From positions 4,712,001 through 4,776,000 of the forward strand of contig NZ_JACCFK010000001.1 of the NCBI RefSeq assembly GCF_013410405.1: a stretch of 64,000 bases of DNA, in the 5' to 3' direction. This DNA is from Amycolatopsis endophytica. Lineage in GTDB: Bacteria; Actinomycetota; Actinomycetes; Mycobacteriales; Pseudonocardiaceae. Shown one piece after another: positions 43,532 to 50,324 of this stretch. Position numbers and translations under genes: made by a program. Position 1 is the stretch's first letter. Each line of letters opens with the position of its first letter. The notes beneath the pieces were generated by a model that was not told the origin of the DNA, searched no databases, and worked only from the letters and a program-made list of their open reading frames with translations.

Positions 43532-44463
43532 TGACCTCCGCGAAGACGCTGACCTGGGCCGAGCGGCGGCACAAATGGAGCGCCACGCTGTCGCCGTTCG
43601 GCTTCATCAGCCCGTACTTCCTCATCTTCGGCGCCTTCGGGCTGTTCCCGCTGCTGTACACGGCCGTCGTGTCGCTGCAGGACCGGAACCTGCTCGACGC
43701 CGACGGCGCGACGTTCATCGGGTTGGGCAACTACGAGCAGCTGCTGTTCCACGATCCCTACTTCTGGAACGCGATGGGGAACACGGTCAGCCTGTGGCTG
43801 CTGACCACGATCCCGCAGATCCTGTTCGCGCTCGGCGTCGCGCACCTGCTCAACCGGCGGCTGCGCGGACGGACGCTGTTCCGGATGGGGATGATCTTGC
43901 CGAACATCACCTCGGTGGCGGCGGTGACGATCATCTTCGCGCAGCTGTTCGGACGGGACTTCGGCCTGGTCAACTGGGTGCTGAGCTGGTTCGGGGCCGG
44001 CCGGATCGACTGGCAGGCCGGTACGGCCAGCTCGCACACCGCCATCGCGGCGATGGTCGTGTGGCGCTGGACCGGCTACCACGCCCTGATCTTCCTGGCC
44101 TCGATGCAGGCGATTCCGACGAGCATGTACGAGGCCGCCACTCTCGACGGCGCCAAGGGGTGGCAGCAGTTCTGGCGGATCACGGTGCCGTTGCTGCGGC
44201 CGCAGATCATCTTCTCCACGGTGATCGCGACGACGGGCAACATGCGGCTGCTCGCCGAACCGCTGCTGTTCAACCCCGGTACGGCGGCCGCCACCGGCGG
44301 CTCGGACCGGCAGTTCCAGACCGCCGCGCTCTACCTCTACGAACAGGGCTTCACCAAGTACGACTTCGGCTACAGCTCGGCGATCGCGTTGGTCCTGGCC
44401 GTCGTCACGATGCTCGTCGCGGGCCTGTCGTACCTGGTGACGCGGCGCATCCAAACGGACTGA
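43531..44463 (+). CDS. cebF: Sugar ABC transporter permease (CebF-like)
   Basis: A 310-aa MalF-type permease with six membrane segments and the EAA loop MYEAATLDGAKGWQQFWRITVPLL (about residue 195). The opening SPFGFISPYFLIFGAFGLFPLLYTA is typical of the first helix. The ATG at 43531 shares one base with the cebE stop (TGATG), so translation is coupled. It pairs with the following MalG-type permease. Confidence 0.85.
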   Translation: MTSAKTLTWAERRHKWSATLSPFGFISPYFLIFGAFGLFPLLYTAVVSLQDRNLLDADGATFIGLGNYEQLLFHDPYFWNAMGNTVSLWLLTTIPQILFALGVAHLLNRRLRGRTLFRMGMILPNITSVAAVTIIFAQLFGRDFGLVNWVLSWFGAGRIDWQAGTASSHTAIAAMVVWRWTGYHALIFLASMQAIPTSMYEAATLDGAKGWQQFWRITVPLLRPQIIFSTVIATTGNMRLLAEPLLFNPGTAAATGGSDRQFQTAALYLYEQGFTKYDFGYSSAIALVLAVVTMLVAGLSYLVTRRIQTD

Positions 44464-44472
44464 GGAGCGGAC

Positions 44473-45351
44473 ATGACCACCGTGCTGACCCCGGTCACGC
44501 CCGAACGCATCCCCGGGCGGGCCCGGCGGCTCGTCCGGCGCGCCACGAGCCCGTGGACCTACGCCGCGCTGATCGCGATCCTGGCCGGTTCGGCGTTCCC
44601 GGTGTACTGGTCGCTGGTCGTCTCCTCGCAGACGACCGAAGCGGTCGGCAGCGTGCCGCCGGTACTCGTGCCCGGCGGGCACCTGTTCGAGAACATCGCC
44701 CGCGTCTTCGACGAGACGGACTTCGCACTGGCCCTGGGCAACTCGCTGATCGTCTCGGGCACCATCACCGTCTCGGTGGTGCTGTTCTCGACACTGGCAG
44801 GGTTCGCGTTCGCCAAGCTGCGCTTCCGCGGGCGGACCGCGTTGCTGCTCGTCGTGATCGCCACCCAGGCCATCCCGACGGAACTGGGCGTCGTCCCGCT
44901 CTACATGATGATGGCCGACCTCGGCTGGGCCGGGCAGCTGCAGGCGGTGATCGTGCCCGGCCTGGTCACCGCGTTCGGCGTGTTCTACATGCGCCAGTAC
45001 TTCGAGCGCGCCCTGCCACTGGAGCTGCTGGAGGCCGGGCGCATGGACGGCTGCGGACCGCTGCGGTTGTTCTGGCACGTCGCCCTGCCCACGGCGCGCC
45101 CGGCCGCGGCGGTGCTCGGCCTGTTCACGTTCATGCAGGCCTGGAACGACTTCTTCTGGCCGCTGGTCGTGCTCGTCCCGGAGAACCCCACCGTCCAGAC
45201 CGCCCTGTCCACCCTGGCCAGCGGCTACACCACCGACTACACGCTCGTGCTCACCGCCGCGACCATCGGCACCATCCCCGTCCTCGTCGTGTTCCTGCTG
45301 TTCGGCCGCCACATCGTCGGCGGCATCATGCAGGGCGCGCTCAAGGGCTGA
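44473..45351 (+). CDS. cebG: Sugar ABC transporter permease (CebG-like)
   Basis: A 292-aa MalG-type permease with six membrane helices and the EAA loop LLEAGRMDGCGPLRLFWHVALP (about residue 195). The long tail ends IVGGIMQGALKG, as in CebG. ATG after GAGGAGC, nine bases downstream of cebF. With CebF it makes the membrane pore for the CebE-delivered sugar. Confidence 0.85.
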   Translation: MTTVLTPVTPERIPGRARRLVRRATSPWTYAALIAILAGSAFPVYWSLVVSSQTTEAVGSVPPVLVPGGHLFENIARVFDETDFALALGNSLIVSGTITVSVVLFSTLAGFAFAKLRFRGRTALLLVVIATQAIPTELGVVPLYMMMADLGWAGQLQAVIVPGLVTAFGVFYMRQYFERALPLELLEAGRMDGCGPLRLFWHVALPTARPAAAVLGLFTFMQAWNDFFWPLVVLVPENPTVQTALSTLASGYTTDYTLVLTAATIGTIPVLVVFLLFGRHIVGGIMQGALKG

Positions 45352-45368
45352 CCTTCCCGGAGATCACC

Positions 45369-46718
45369 GTGACTTCCCGCTTCCCGCCCGGCTTCCGCTG
45401 GGGCGTCTCCACGTCGGCGTTCCAGATCGAGGGCGCCACCACCGCGGACGGCCGCCGTCCCTCCATTTGGGACACCTTCACCCTGGTCCCCGGCGCCGTG
45501 GCCGGCGGCGACACCGGCGAACCGGCGGCCGACCACTACCACCGCTGGCGCGCCGACCTGGACCTGCTCGCCGGGCTCGGCGTCGACGCCTACCGGTTCT
45601 CGGTTTCGTGGCCCCGGGTGCAGCCGACCGGCCGCGGCCGCGGCGAACGCCGTGGTCTCGACTTCTACCGCAGGCTCGTGGAAGGCTTGCGGGAGAAGGG
45701 GATCGAGCCGTTCCTGACGCTGTACCACTGGGATCTGCCCCAGGACCTGGAGGACGAGGGCGGCTGGCGCTCGCGTGACACCGCGGCGCGGTTCGCCGAC
45801 TACGCCGCCCTCGTGCACGCCGAACTCGGCGACCTCGTCGGGCACTGGACGACGCTGAACGAGCCCTACCCCTCGGCGATCGCGGGCTACGGCGAGGGCC
45901 GCCACGCACCCGGGGCGAGGGAGGGGCACGGCGCGCTCGCCGCCGCCCACCACCTGCTGCTCGGCCACGGACTGGCGGTGCGGGCGATGCGGGCGCAGGC
46001 GCCGCCGCACCACGAGTTCGGCATCGTGCTCAACCAGTCGCCGGTCGTGCCGGTGTCGGATTCGGCCGGGGACGCGGCCGCCGCGGCCCGGCAGGACACC
46101 CTGTTGCGACGCCAGTTCAGCGATCCGCTGTTCGGCGGCCGGTACGCGCCGGGCCTGGAGACCATGTTCAGCGGCGTTTCCGACTTCGCCTTCCGCCGCG
46201 ACGGCGACCTGGAGACGATCGGGCAGCCGCTGGACTACCTGGGCGTGAACTACTACTACCGCCTGCACGTCGCGGACGCGCCGCACCGCGAACCCGATCC
46301 GGCCCGCCGCACGGCGGCCGACATCGGGGTGGACACCTCCCGGTTGCCCGACGTGCCGCGCACCGGGATGGGCTGGCCGGTCGAACCGCACGGCCTCACC
46401 GAAGCCCTGGCCGGCCTGCGCGACCGCTACCCGGCGCTCCCGCCGTTGTACGTCACGGAGAACGGCTGCGTCTACCCGGACCGGAGCGACTTCGCCGACC
46501 ACGAGCGCATCACGTTCCTGCGGGAGCACATCGAGGCGGCCCGCGCGGCCGACGTCGACCTGCGGGGGTACTTCTGCTGGTCGCTGCTGGACAACTTCGA
46601 GTGGGCCCACGGGTACAAGCACCGGTTCGGGCTGGTGCACGTGGACTACGCGACGCAGGCCCGCACGCCACGGGCCAGCTACCGCTGGTACCGCGACTTC
46701 ATCGCCTCCCAGCGGTGA
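45369..46718 (+). CDS. bglC: GH1 family beta-glucosidase
   Basis: A 449-aa glycoside hydrolase family 1 enzyme. The N-terminal signature FRWGVSTSAFQIEGA is present, with catalytic acid/base Glu165 (TLNEP) and nucleophile Glu364 (YVTENGC). No signal peptide is present, so it acts in the cytoplasm and splits imported cellobiose to glucose. The GTG start at 45369 follows GGAG and lies 17 bases after the transporter operon, as bglC does in Streptomyces ceb clusters. Two hairpins follow the stop. Confidence 0.9.
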   Translation: MTSRFPPGFRWGVSTSAFQIEGATTADGRRPSIWDTFTLVPGAVAGGDTGEPAADHYHRWRADLDLLAGLGVDAYRFSVSWPRVQPTGRGRGERRGLDFYRRLVEGLREKGIEPFLTLYHWDLPQDLEDEGGWRSRDTAARFADYAALVHAELGDLVGHWTTLNEPYPSAIAGYGEGRHAPGAREGHGALAAAHHLLLGHGLAVRAMRAQAPPHHEFGIVLNQSPVVPVSDSAGDAAAAARQDTLLRRQFSDPLFGGRYAPGLETMFSGVSDFAFRRDGDLETIGQPLDYLGVNYYYRLHVADAPHREPDPARRTAADIGVDTSRLPDVPRTGMGWPVEPHGLTEALAGLRDRYPALPPLYVTENGCVYPDRSDFADHERITFLREHIEAARAADVDLRGYFCWSLLDNFEWAHGYKHRFGLVHVDYATQARTPRASYRWYRDFIASQR

Positions 46719-46720
46719 CC

Positions 46721-46747
46721 GGGGCCCGGCCGCGCCGGCCGGGCCCC
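46721..46747 (+). terminator. Hairpin terminator after the ceb/bgl operon
   Basis: Perfect 11-base arms (46721-46731 and 46737-46747, GGGGCCCGGCC and its complement) with a 5-base loop begin two bases after the beta-glucosidase stop. There is no T tract, as is usual in actinomycetes. Confidence 0.75.
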
Positions 46748-46754
46748 GCCATCC

Positions 46755-46796
46755 GGCGGTTCAGGGCCGGCGGGGAGCTGACGGCCCTGAACCGCC
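46755..46796 (-). terminator. Hairpin terminator after the acetyltransferase gene
   Basis: Fourteen-base perfect arms (46755-46768 and 46783-46796; GGCGGTTCAGGGCC and complement) with a 14-base loop lie four bases beyond the stop of the minus-strand GNAT gene. Together with the hairpin at 46721 it makes a back-to-back terminator pair. Confidence 0.75.
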
Positions 46797-46800
46797 CACC

Positions 46801-47298
46801 TCAGCACAGGGTCTTGCCGTAGCAGACGATCTCGGGCATCCCGGTGTGGAGGCCGAACTTCGGGATCTCGGTGTAGTCCGAGGACGTGTAGAGCGCGATC
46901 GCGGCCGGTTGCTTGGTGCCGGTCTCCAGTACCGCGCGTTTGCGGCCGGACAGTACCGCCGTGCGTTCCAGCTCGCGGAGGATCATCCGCGCATAGCCGC
47001 GCCCGCGTGCCGCTTCGGTGACGTACATCCGTTTGATCTCGGCGTCGCCCGCGAGGAAGTCCGGCGCCGGGCCGTCGTGGGCCCGCCACGCGCCGCAAGC
47101 CACGGCTTCGCCACCCCGGTAGCCGACGACGAACAGCCCGGACGGAGGAGTGAAGTCGTCGGGACCCATGGGCGTGACGTCTTCGGTTCCGTACAGTTCG
47201 ACGTAGACCTGCTGCACCCTGGCGATGAGTCCGACGGCGTCCGGGTGACCGTAGGGCACCCCGACGATCCGCAAATCGTCCTTGTTGTGCAGTTCCAT
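46801..47298 (-). CDS. GNAT-family N-acetyltransferase
   Basis: A 165-aa acetyltransferase with the acetyl-CoA pyrophosphate loop RGRGYARMILRELERTA (about 98-114) after EIKRMYVTEAA and the ALYTSSDYTEIPKFG segment late in the chain. It is a generic cytoplasmic GNAT; the substrate is unknown. It is divergent from phnF, so a role like PhnO (aminophosphonate acetylation) was considered. The sequence is not close enough to claim it. GTG 47301 directly before ATG 47298 could also serve as start. Confidence 0.8.
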   Translation of the reverse strand: MELHNKDDLRIVGVPYGHPDAVGLIARVQQVYVELYGTEDVTPMGPDDFTPPSGLFVVGYRGGEAVACGAWRAHDGPAPDFLAGDAEIKRMYVTEAARGRGYARMILRELERTAVLSGRKRAVLETGTKQPAAIALYTSSDYTEIPKFGLHTGMPEIVCYGKTLC

Positions 47299-47365
47299 CA
47301 CTTCGGCAACTTCCTCCGGTCATCGGCCGCGCCGCGACGCTGCCGTCCGTCCGCGACCTGGTGTA

Positions 47366-47383
47366 TGTAGCGATCATTCTACA
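47366..47383. promoter_or_regulatory. Inverted repeat TGTAG-n8-CTACA between GNAT and phnF
   Basis: Perfect 5-base arms around ATCATT-containing spacer, the only AT-rich spot of the divergent promoter region, about 100 bases before phnF. It is a candidate operator for PhnF or for the acetyltransferase promoter. Confidence 0.35.
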
Positions 47384-47409
47384 GGGTCGGCGGAACAAGC
47401 CATCCGGAT

Positions 47410-47443
47410 GTTCACTTGTCCGGACGGGTGCCGGTCACCCCGC
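47410..47443 (+). promoter_or_regulatory. Possible PHO box upstream of phnF
   Basis: GTTCACTTGTC (47410) and GGTCACCCCGC (47433) each match about 9 of 11 positions of the Streptomyces PhoP repeat unit, but stand 23 bases apart where 22 is expected. CTTGTCCG at 47415 also pairs with CGGACAAG at 47454 as a wide inverted repeat. Weak evidence for control by phosphate or PhnF. Confidence 0.3.
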
Positions 47444-47483
47444 GGCAGTTGTGCGGACAAGCCGGGGGACGACTCTGACCGGC

Positions 47484-48212
47484 ATGACGAGGTATCTGGA
47501 GATCGCCGACCGGCTCGCCGCCGAGCTGGACGGCTCCGCGCCGGGAACCCGGGTGGCGAGTGAGCCGGAGCTGGCCAGCCGCTTCGGGGTGGGCCGTGCG
47601 GCGGCCCGGTCGGCGCTGCAGGAACTGGAACGGCGGCTGCTGGTCCGCCGCGTCCAGGGCGCCGGGACGTTCGTCAACTCCCGCATCGATTACGTGATCT
47701 CCGGCAGCCGCCCGCCGTCCTGGCACACCACGGTGGAGGCCGCGGGCGGCACGCCACGGACGGTGCTCAAATCGGTGGACCGCGTGGGACTGCCGGAGGC
47801 GGAGGCCGCGCGGCTGGGGCGACAGCCCGGCACGCCGGCGCACCACGTGGTCCGCACCCGCTACATCAACAGCCTGCTCACCGGCTGGGGTGAGGAGTGG
47901 ATCCCCGTCGACGTGGTGCCCGATCTGGACCTGGGACTGCACGCGGTCGACTCGGTCGATCTGGTGCTGCGGCAGATGGGCCGCGTGTCGCCGGTGCGGG
48001 CGTGGTGCCGCGTGAGCCTGGAGCTGCCGCCGCCGCGGGTGCTGCGGGAACTGGAGGTCGAGCCGAGCACCCCGGTCTACCTCATCGAAAGCCTCAGCAA
48101 GGACGAGACGACCGGCGCCGGCCTGATGTGCAGCGGCGCCTGGACGCGTGCCGACGCCGTGCGCGTGATCGTCGAAATGAGCGAAACCATCACCCACGAG
48201 GAGGAGCGGTGA
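47484..48212 (+). CDS. phnF: GntR/HutC-type regulator of the C-P lyase operon
   Basis: A 242-aa HutC-subfamily GntR protein: winged helix (about 5-70; PELASRFGVGRAAARSALQELERRLLVRRVQGAGTFV, key residues) and a UTRA effector domain (about 90-235; VVRTRYIN, EEWIPVDVVPDL, ELEVEPSTPVYLIESLSKDE). PhnF proteins repress phosphonate genes and respond to phosphate or phosphonate status. It is the first gene of the operon and its stop overlaps phnG (GTGA). The frame is open 120 bases upstream, but only the ATG at 47484 fits the family. Confidence 0.85.
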   Translation: MTRYLEIADRLAAELDGSAPGTRVASEPELASRFGVGRAAARSALQELERRLLVRRVQGAGTFVNSRIDYVISGSRPPSWHTTVEAAGGTPRTVLKSVDRVGLPEAEAARLGRQPGTPAHHVVRTRYINSLLTGWGEEWIPVDVVPDLDLGLHAVDSVDLVLRQMGRVSPVRAWCRVSLELPPPRVLRELEVEPSTPVYLIESLSKDETTGAGLMCSGAWTRADAVRVIVEMSETITHEEER

Positions 48213-48643
48213 CCGACGTGTTGAGCCGCGAGCAGCGATGCGCGCTGCTCGCGGAGGCCGGGCGGGAGGAGCTCGTGGCGCTGGCCGACGAATGCCTCGC
48301 CGACGGCGCCCCGGTGCGCGTGCTGACCGGGCCGGAGGTGGGCGCGGTCGCCGCGCAGGTGCGTGAACCCGTGCTGGCCGAACGGTTCCTGCTCGGCGAC
48401 GTGCTGGCGTGCCGGGCCGAGGTGGAGGTCGCCGGGCAGCGCGGGTGGTCGATGCGGCTGGGCGACGACCGCGCCGCGACACTGGCCGCCGCCGTGCTCG
48501 ACGCCGAAGCCGAGGCCACCCGGCCCCAGTCGGGGCGGATCGAGCAGCTGTGCCGTGAGGTCGAAGCCCGCCGCGCCCGCCGCGAGGCCGCCGAGTGGGC
48601 CGAGCTCGCGCCCACCGTCGTCGAGTTCGAGGAGCTGACATGA
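48209..48643 (+). CDS. phnG: C-P lyase complex subunit PhnG
   Basis: A 144-aa PhnG protein. Recognised by the N-terminal REQRCALLAEAGREELVALADE, the AERFLLGDVLACRAEVEVAGQRGWSMRLGDD core (about 55-85) and the helical tail. PhnG, H, I and J form the core complex; with PhnI, PhnG helps attach the phosphonate to the ribose of ATP, displacing adenine. GTG start overlaps the phnF stop; six bases downstream is GTG TTG, not used. Length is normal. Confidence 0.9.
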   Translation: MTDVLSREQRCALLAEAGREELVALADECLADGAPVRVLTGPEVGAVAAQVREPVLAERFLLGDVLACRAEVEVAGQRGWSMRLGDDRAATLAAAVLDAEAEATRPQSGRIEQLCREVEARRARREAAEWAELAPTVVEFEELT

Positions 48644-49212
48644 CCCGCGTACTGGACCGGATCGCGGCCGCGACGCTGCGCCCCGACGAGTCGCGGACCG
48701 TGTTCCGCGCCGTCCTCGACGCCCTGTCCCGGCCCGGCCGCGTCGTCACGCTGCCCGCCGACGGGAGCACGCCCGCGGTGCTGCTGCCCGTGCTGGCACT
48801 GGCGGACCTGGGAACCGGAGTCGCGGTGCTCGACGACGGCGAGGACTGGGCCGACGTGATCGGGGTGGTCACCTCCTCGCCCGCGGTCCCGCCGGCCACG
48901 GCCCGGTTCGTCGCCGCGACCCGGCCCATGACCCCGGCGGAACTACGCACCGTCCGCCGGGGCAGCGCGCTCGCCCCGGAAGAGGGCGCGCTGGTGTGCC
49001 TGTCCGTGCCCGAACTGGACGGTACCGATTGGACACTCACCGGGCCCGGTGTGGACGGATCCTCTCGTCTGTCCGGAGTGGACGGACTACGGGAAGCCCG
49101 CGCCGAAGCCGTGTCCGGATTCCCCGCCGGGATCGACCTGCTGCTGATCACCCGGGACGGGCGCATGGCGGGCATCCCGCGCAGCACCACCATCGAAGGG
49201 AGGGACCGCTGA
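48640..49212 (+). CDS. phnH: C-P lyase complex subunit PhnH
   Basis: A 190-aa PhnH protein, a PLP-transferase-like fold without cofactor. Family segments are ESRTVFRAVLDALSRPGRVVTLP (about 18-40), ALADLGTGVAVL and GFPAGIDLLLITRDGRMAGIPRSTTI at the end. It is a structural part of the PhnGHIJ core. ATG overlaps the phnG stop (ATGA); its own stop overlaps phnI (TGATG). Confidence 0.9.
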   Translation: MTRVLDRIAAATLRPDESRTVFRAVLDALSRPGRVVTLPADGSTPAVLLPVLALADLGTGVAVLDDGEDWADVIGVVTSSPAVPPATARFVAATRPMTPAELRTVRRGSALAPEEGALVCLSVPELDGTDWTLTGPGVDGSSRLSGVDGLREARAEAVSGFPAGIDLLLITRDGRMAGIPRSTTIEGRDR

Positions 49213-50324
49213 TGGGCTACTCCGGAGCACGCGGCGGCCTGGAAGCCATCCTCGCGGCCGAGGACCTGGTCCGGCGCGCCCGCGACCAAGCCCCGGCGCC
49301 GTGGATGCCGACCGGCCAGATCACCGCGCGGATGCGGCTGCTCGTCGACCGGGTGATGGGTGAAGGCGGCCTGTACCACGAGGACACCGCGGCGGCCGCG
49401 CTGCGCCAGGCGGAGGGCGATCCGCTGGAGGCATCGCACCTGGTACGCGCCCACCGGTCGACGTTGCCGCGCCTGGCGGTCAGCGAACCGGTCGACCCGG
49501 ACGAGATGACGATCCTGCGGCGCGTCGTGCCCGCCTTCCGCGAGCCGGACGGCCCGCAGCTGCTCGGGCGCACCACCGACTACACCGGCCGCCTCCTGGA
49601 GCAGCCCGACGGGCAGCCCGAGGCGCGGCCGCACGAGCCGGGTCCGGCCCGCGAGCGCACCGCCGAGCAGCGCACCCCGCGCCGGTTCCTGGACCTGCTG
49701 CGCAAGATGGACCTGGTCGCCGACCAGCGCCGCACCGACGACCCGGACCCGGTCGACATCACCCGCAAGCCCGCCCGCCCGCCCGCCGACCGTTCCGCGG
49801 TGCTCGCGTCGATGGCGCGCGCGGAGACCGGTGGCCTGGTCGCCCTGTGGTACCGGTCCATCCTCGGCCCCGACGGTGACATCCACGAGGTGACCCTCGG
49901 CGACGTGCGGCACGGCCGCGTGCCGCTGCGGGTCCGTCATCCGCACACCGGCAACCCCGTGACACTGGGCGAGTTCCGGGTCTCCGAGGCCGAGGCGATC
50001 GAAAACCTCGACGGCGCCGACGAGGACCGCACCCGCCTCGACGTCGGCTACGGCCTGTGCTTCGGGCACAACGAGCGCAAGGCGATCGCGATGGCCAACC
50101 TGGACATCGCCAACCGGCGCTTCGGCCGCACCGGACCGCTGGGGCAACTGCTGCTGCTGACCGTGGACGGCCTGGACTCCGCCGGGTTCCTCGAACACCT
50201 CAAGCTGCCGCACTACGTGACGTTCCGCTCGATCGTCGAACGCAAGCAGGCCATGCGCACCGCCGCCGAAGCGGGCGAAGGGCCGGCCGAGCGGGTCGCC
50301 GAGCCGGCGGGGAAGGAATGCTGA
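49212..50324 (+). CDS. phnI: C-P lyase complex subunit PhnI (nucleosidase)
   Basis: A 370-aa PhnI protein, the catalytic part that replaces adenine of ATP with the phosphonate. It shows MGYSGARGGLEAILAAE at the start, the ITARMRLLVDRVMGEGGLY segment near 38, and late conserved runs FRVSEAEAIENL, GYGLCFGHNERKAIAMANLDI and LEHLKLPHYVTFRSIVERKQ. Length fits. ATG shares a base with the phnH stop. Its stop overlaps the phnJK start. Confidence 0.92.
   Translation: MGYSGARGGLEAILAAEDLVRRARDQAPAPWMPTGQITARMRLLVDRVMGEGGLYHEDTAAAALRQAEGDPLEASHLVRAHRSTLPRLAVSEPVDPDEMTILRRVVPAFREPDGPQLLGRTTDYTGRLLEQPDGQPEARPHEPGPARERTAEQRTPRRFLDLLRKMDLVADQRRTDDPDPVDITRKPARPPADRSAVLASMARAETGGLVALWYRSILGPDGDIHEVTLGDVRHGRVPLRVRHPHTGNPVTLGEFRVSEAEAIENLDGADEDRTRLDVGYGLCFGHNERKAIAMANLDIANRRFGRTGPLGQLLLLTVDGLDSAGFLEHLKLPHYVTFRSIVERKQAMRTAAEAGEGPAERVAEPAGKEC

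Noticed and set aside
43324..45312. Long minus-strand open frame across the ceb permeases
   Set aside because: It has a skewed composition typical of a shadow frame in GC-rich DNA and lies opposite three well-supported transporter genes.
46801..47298. GNAT gene as PhnO (aminophosphonate acetyltransferase)
   Set aside because: It is next to phnF but divergent, and the sequence shows only generic GNAT motifs; proximity alone does not support the name.
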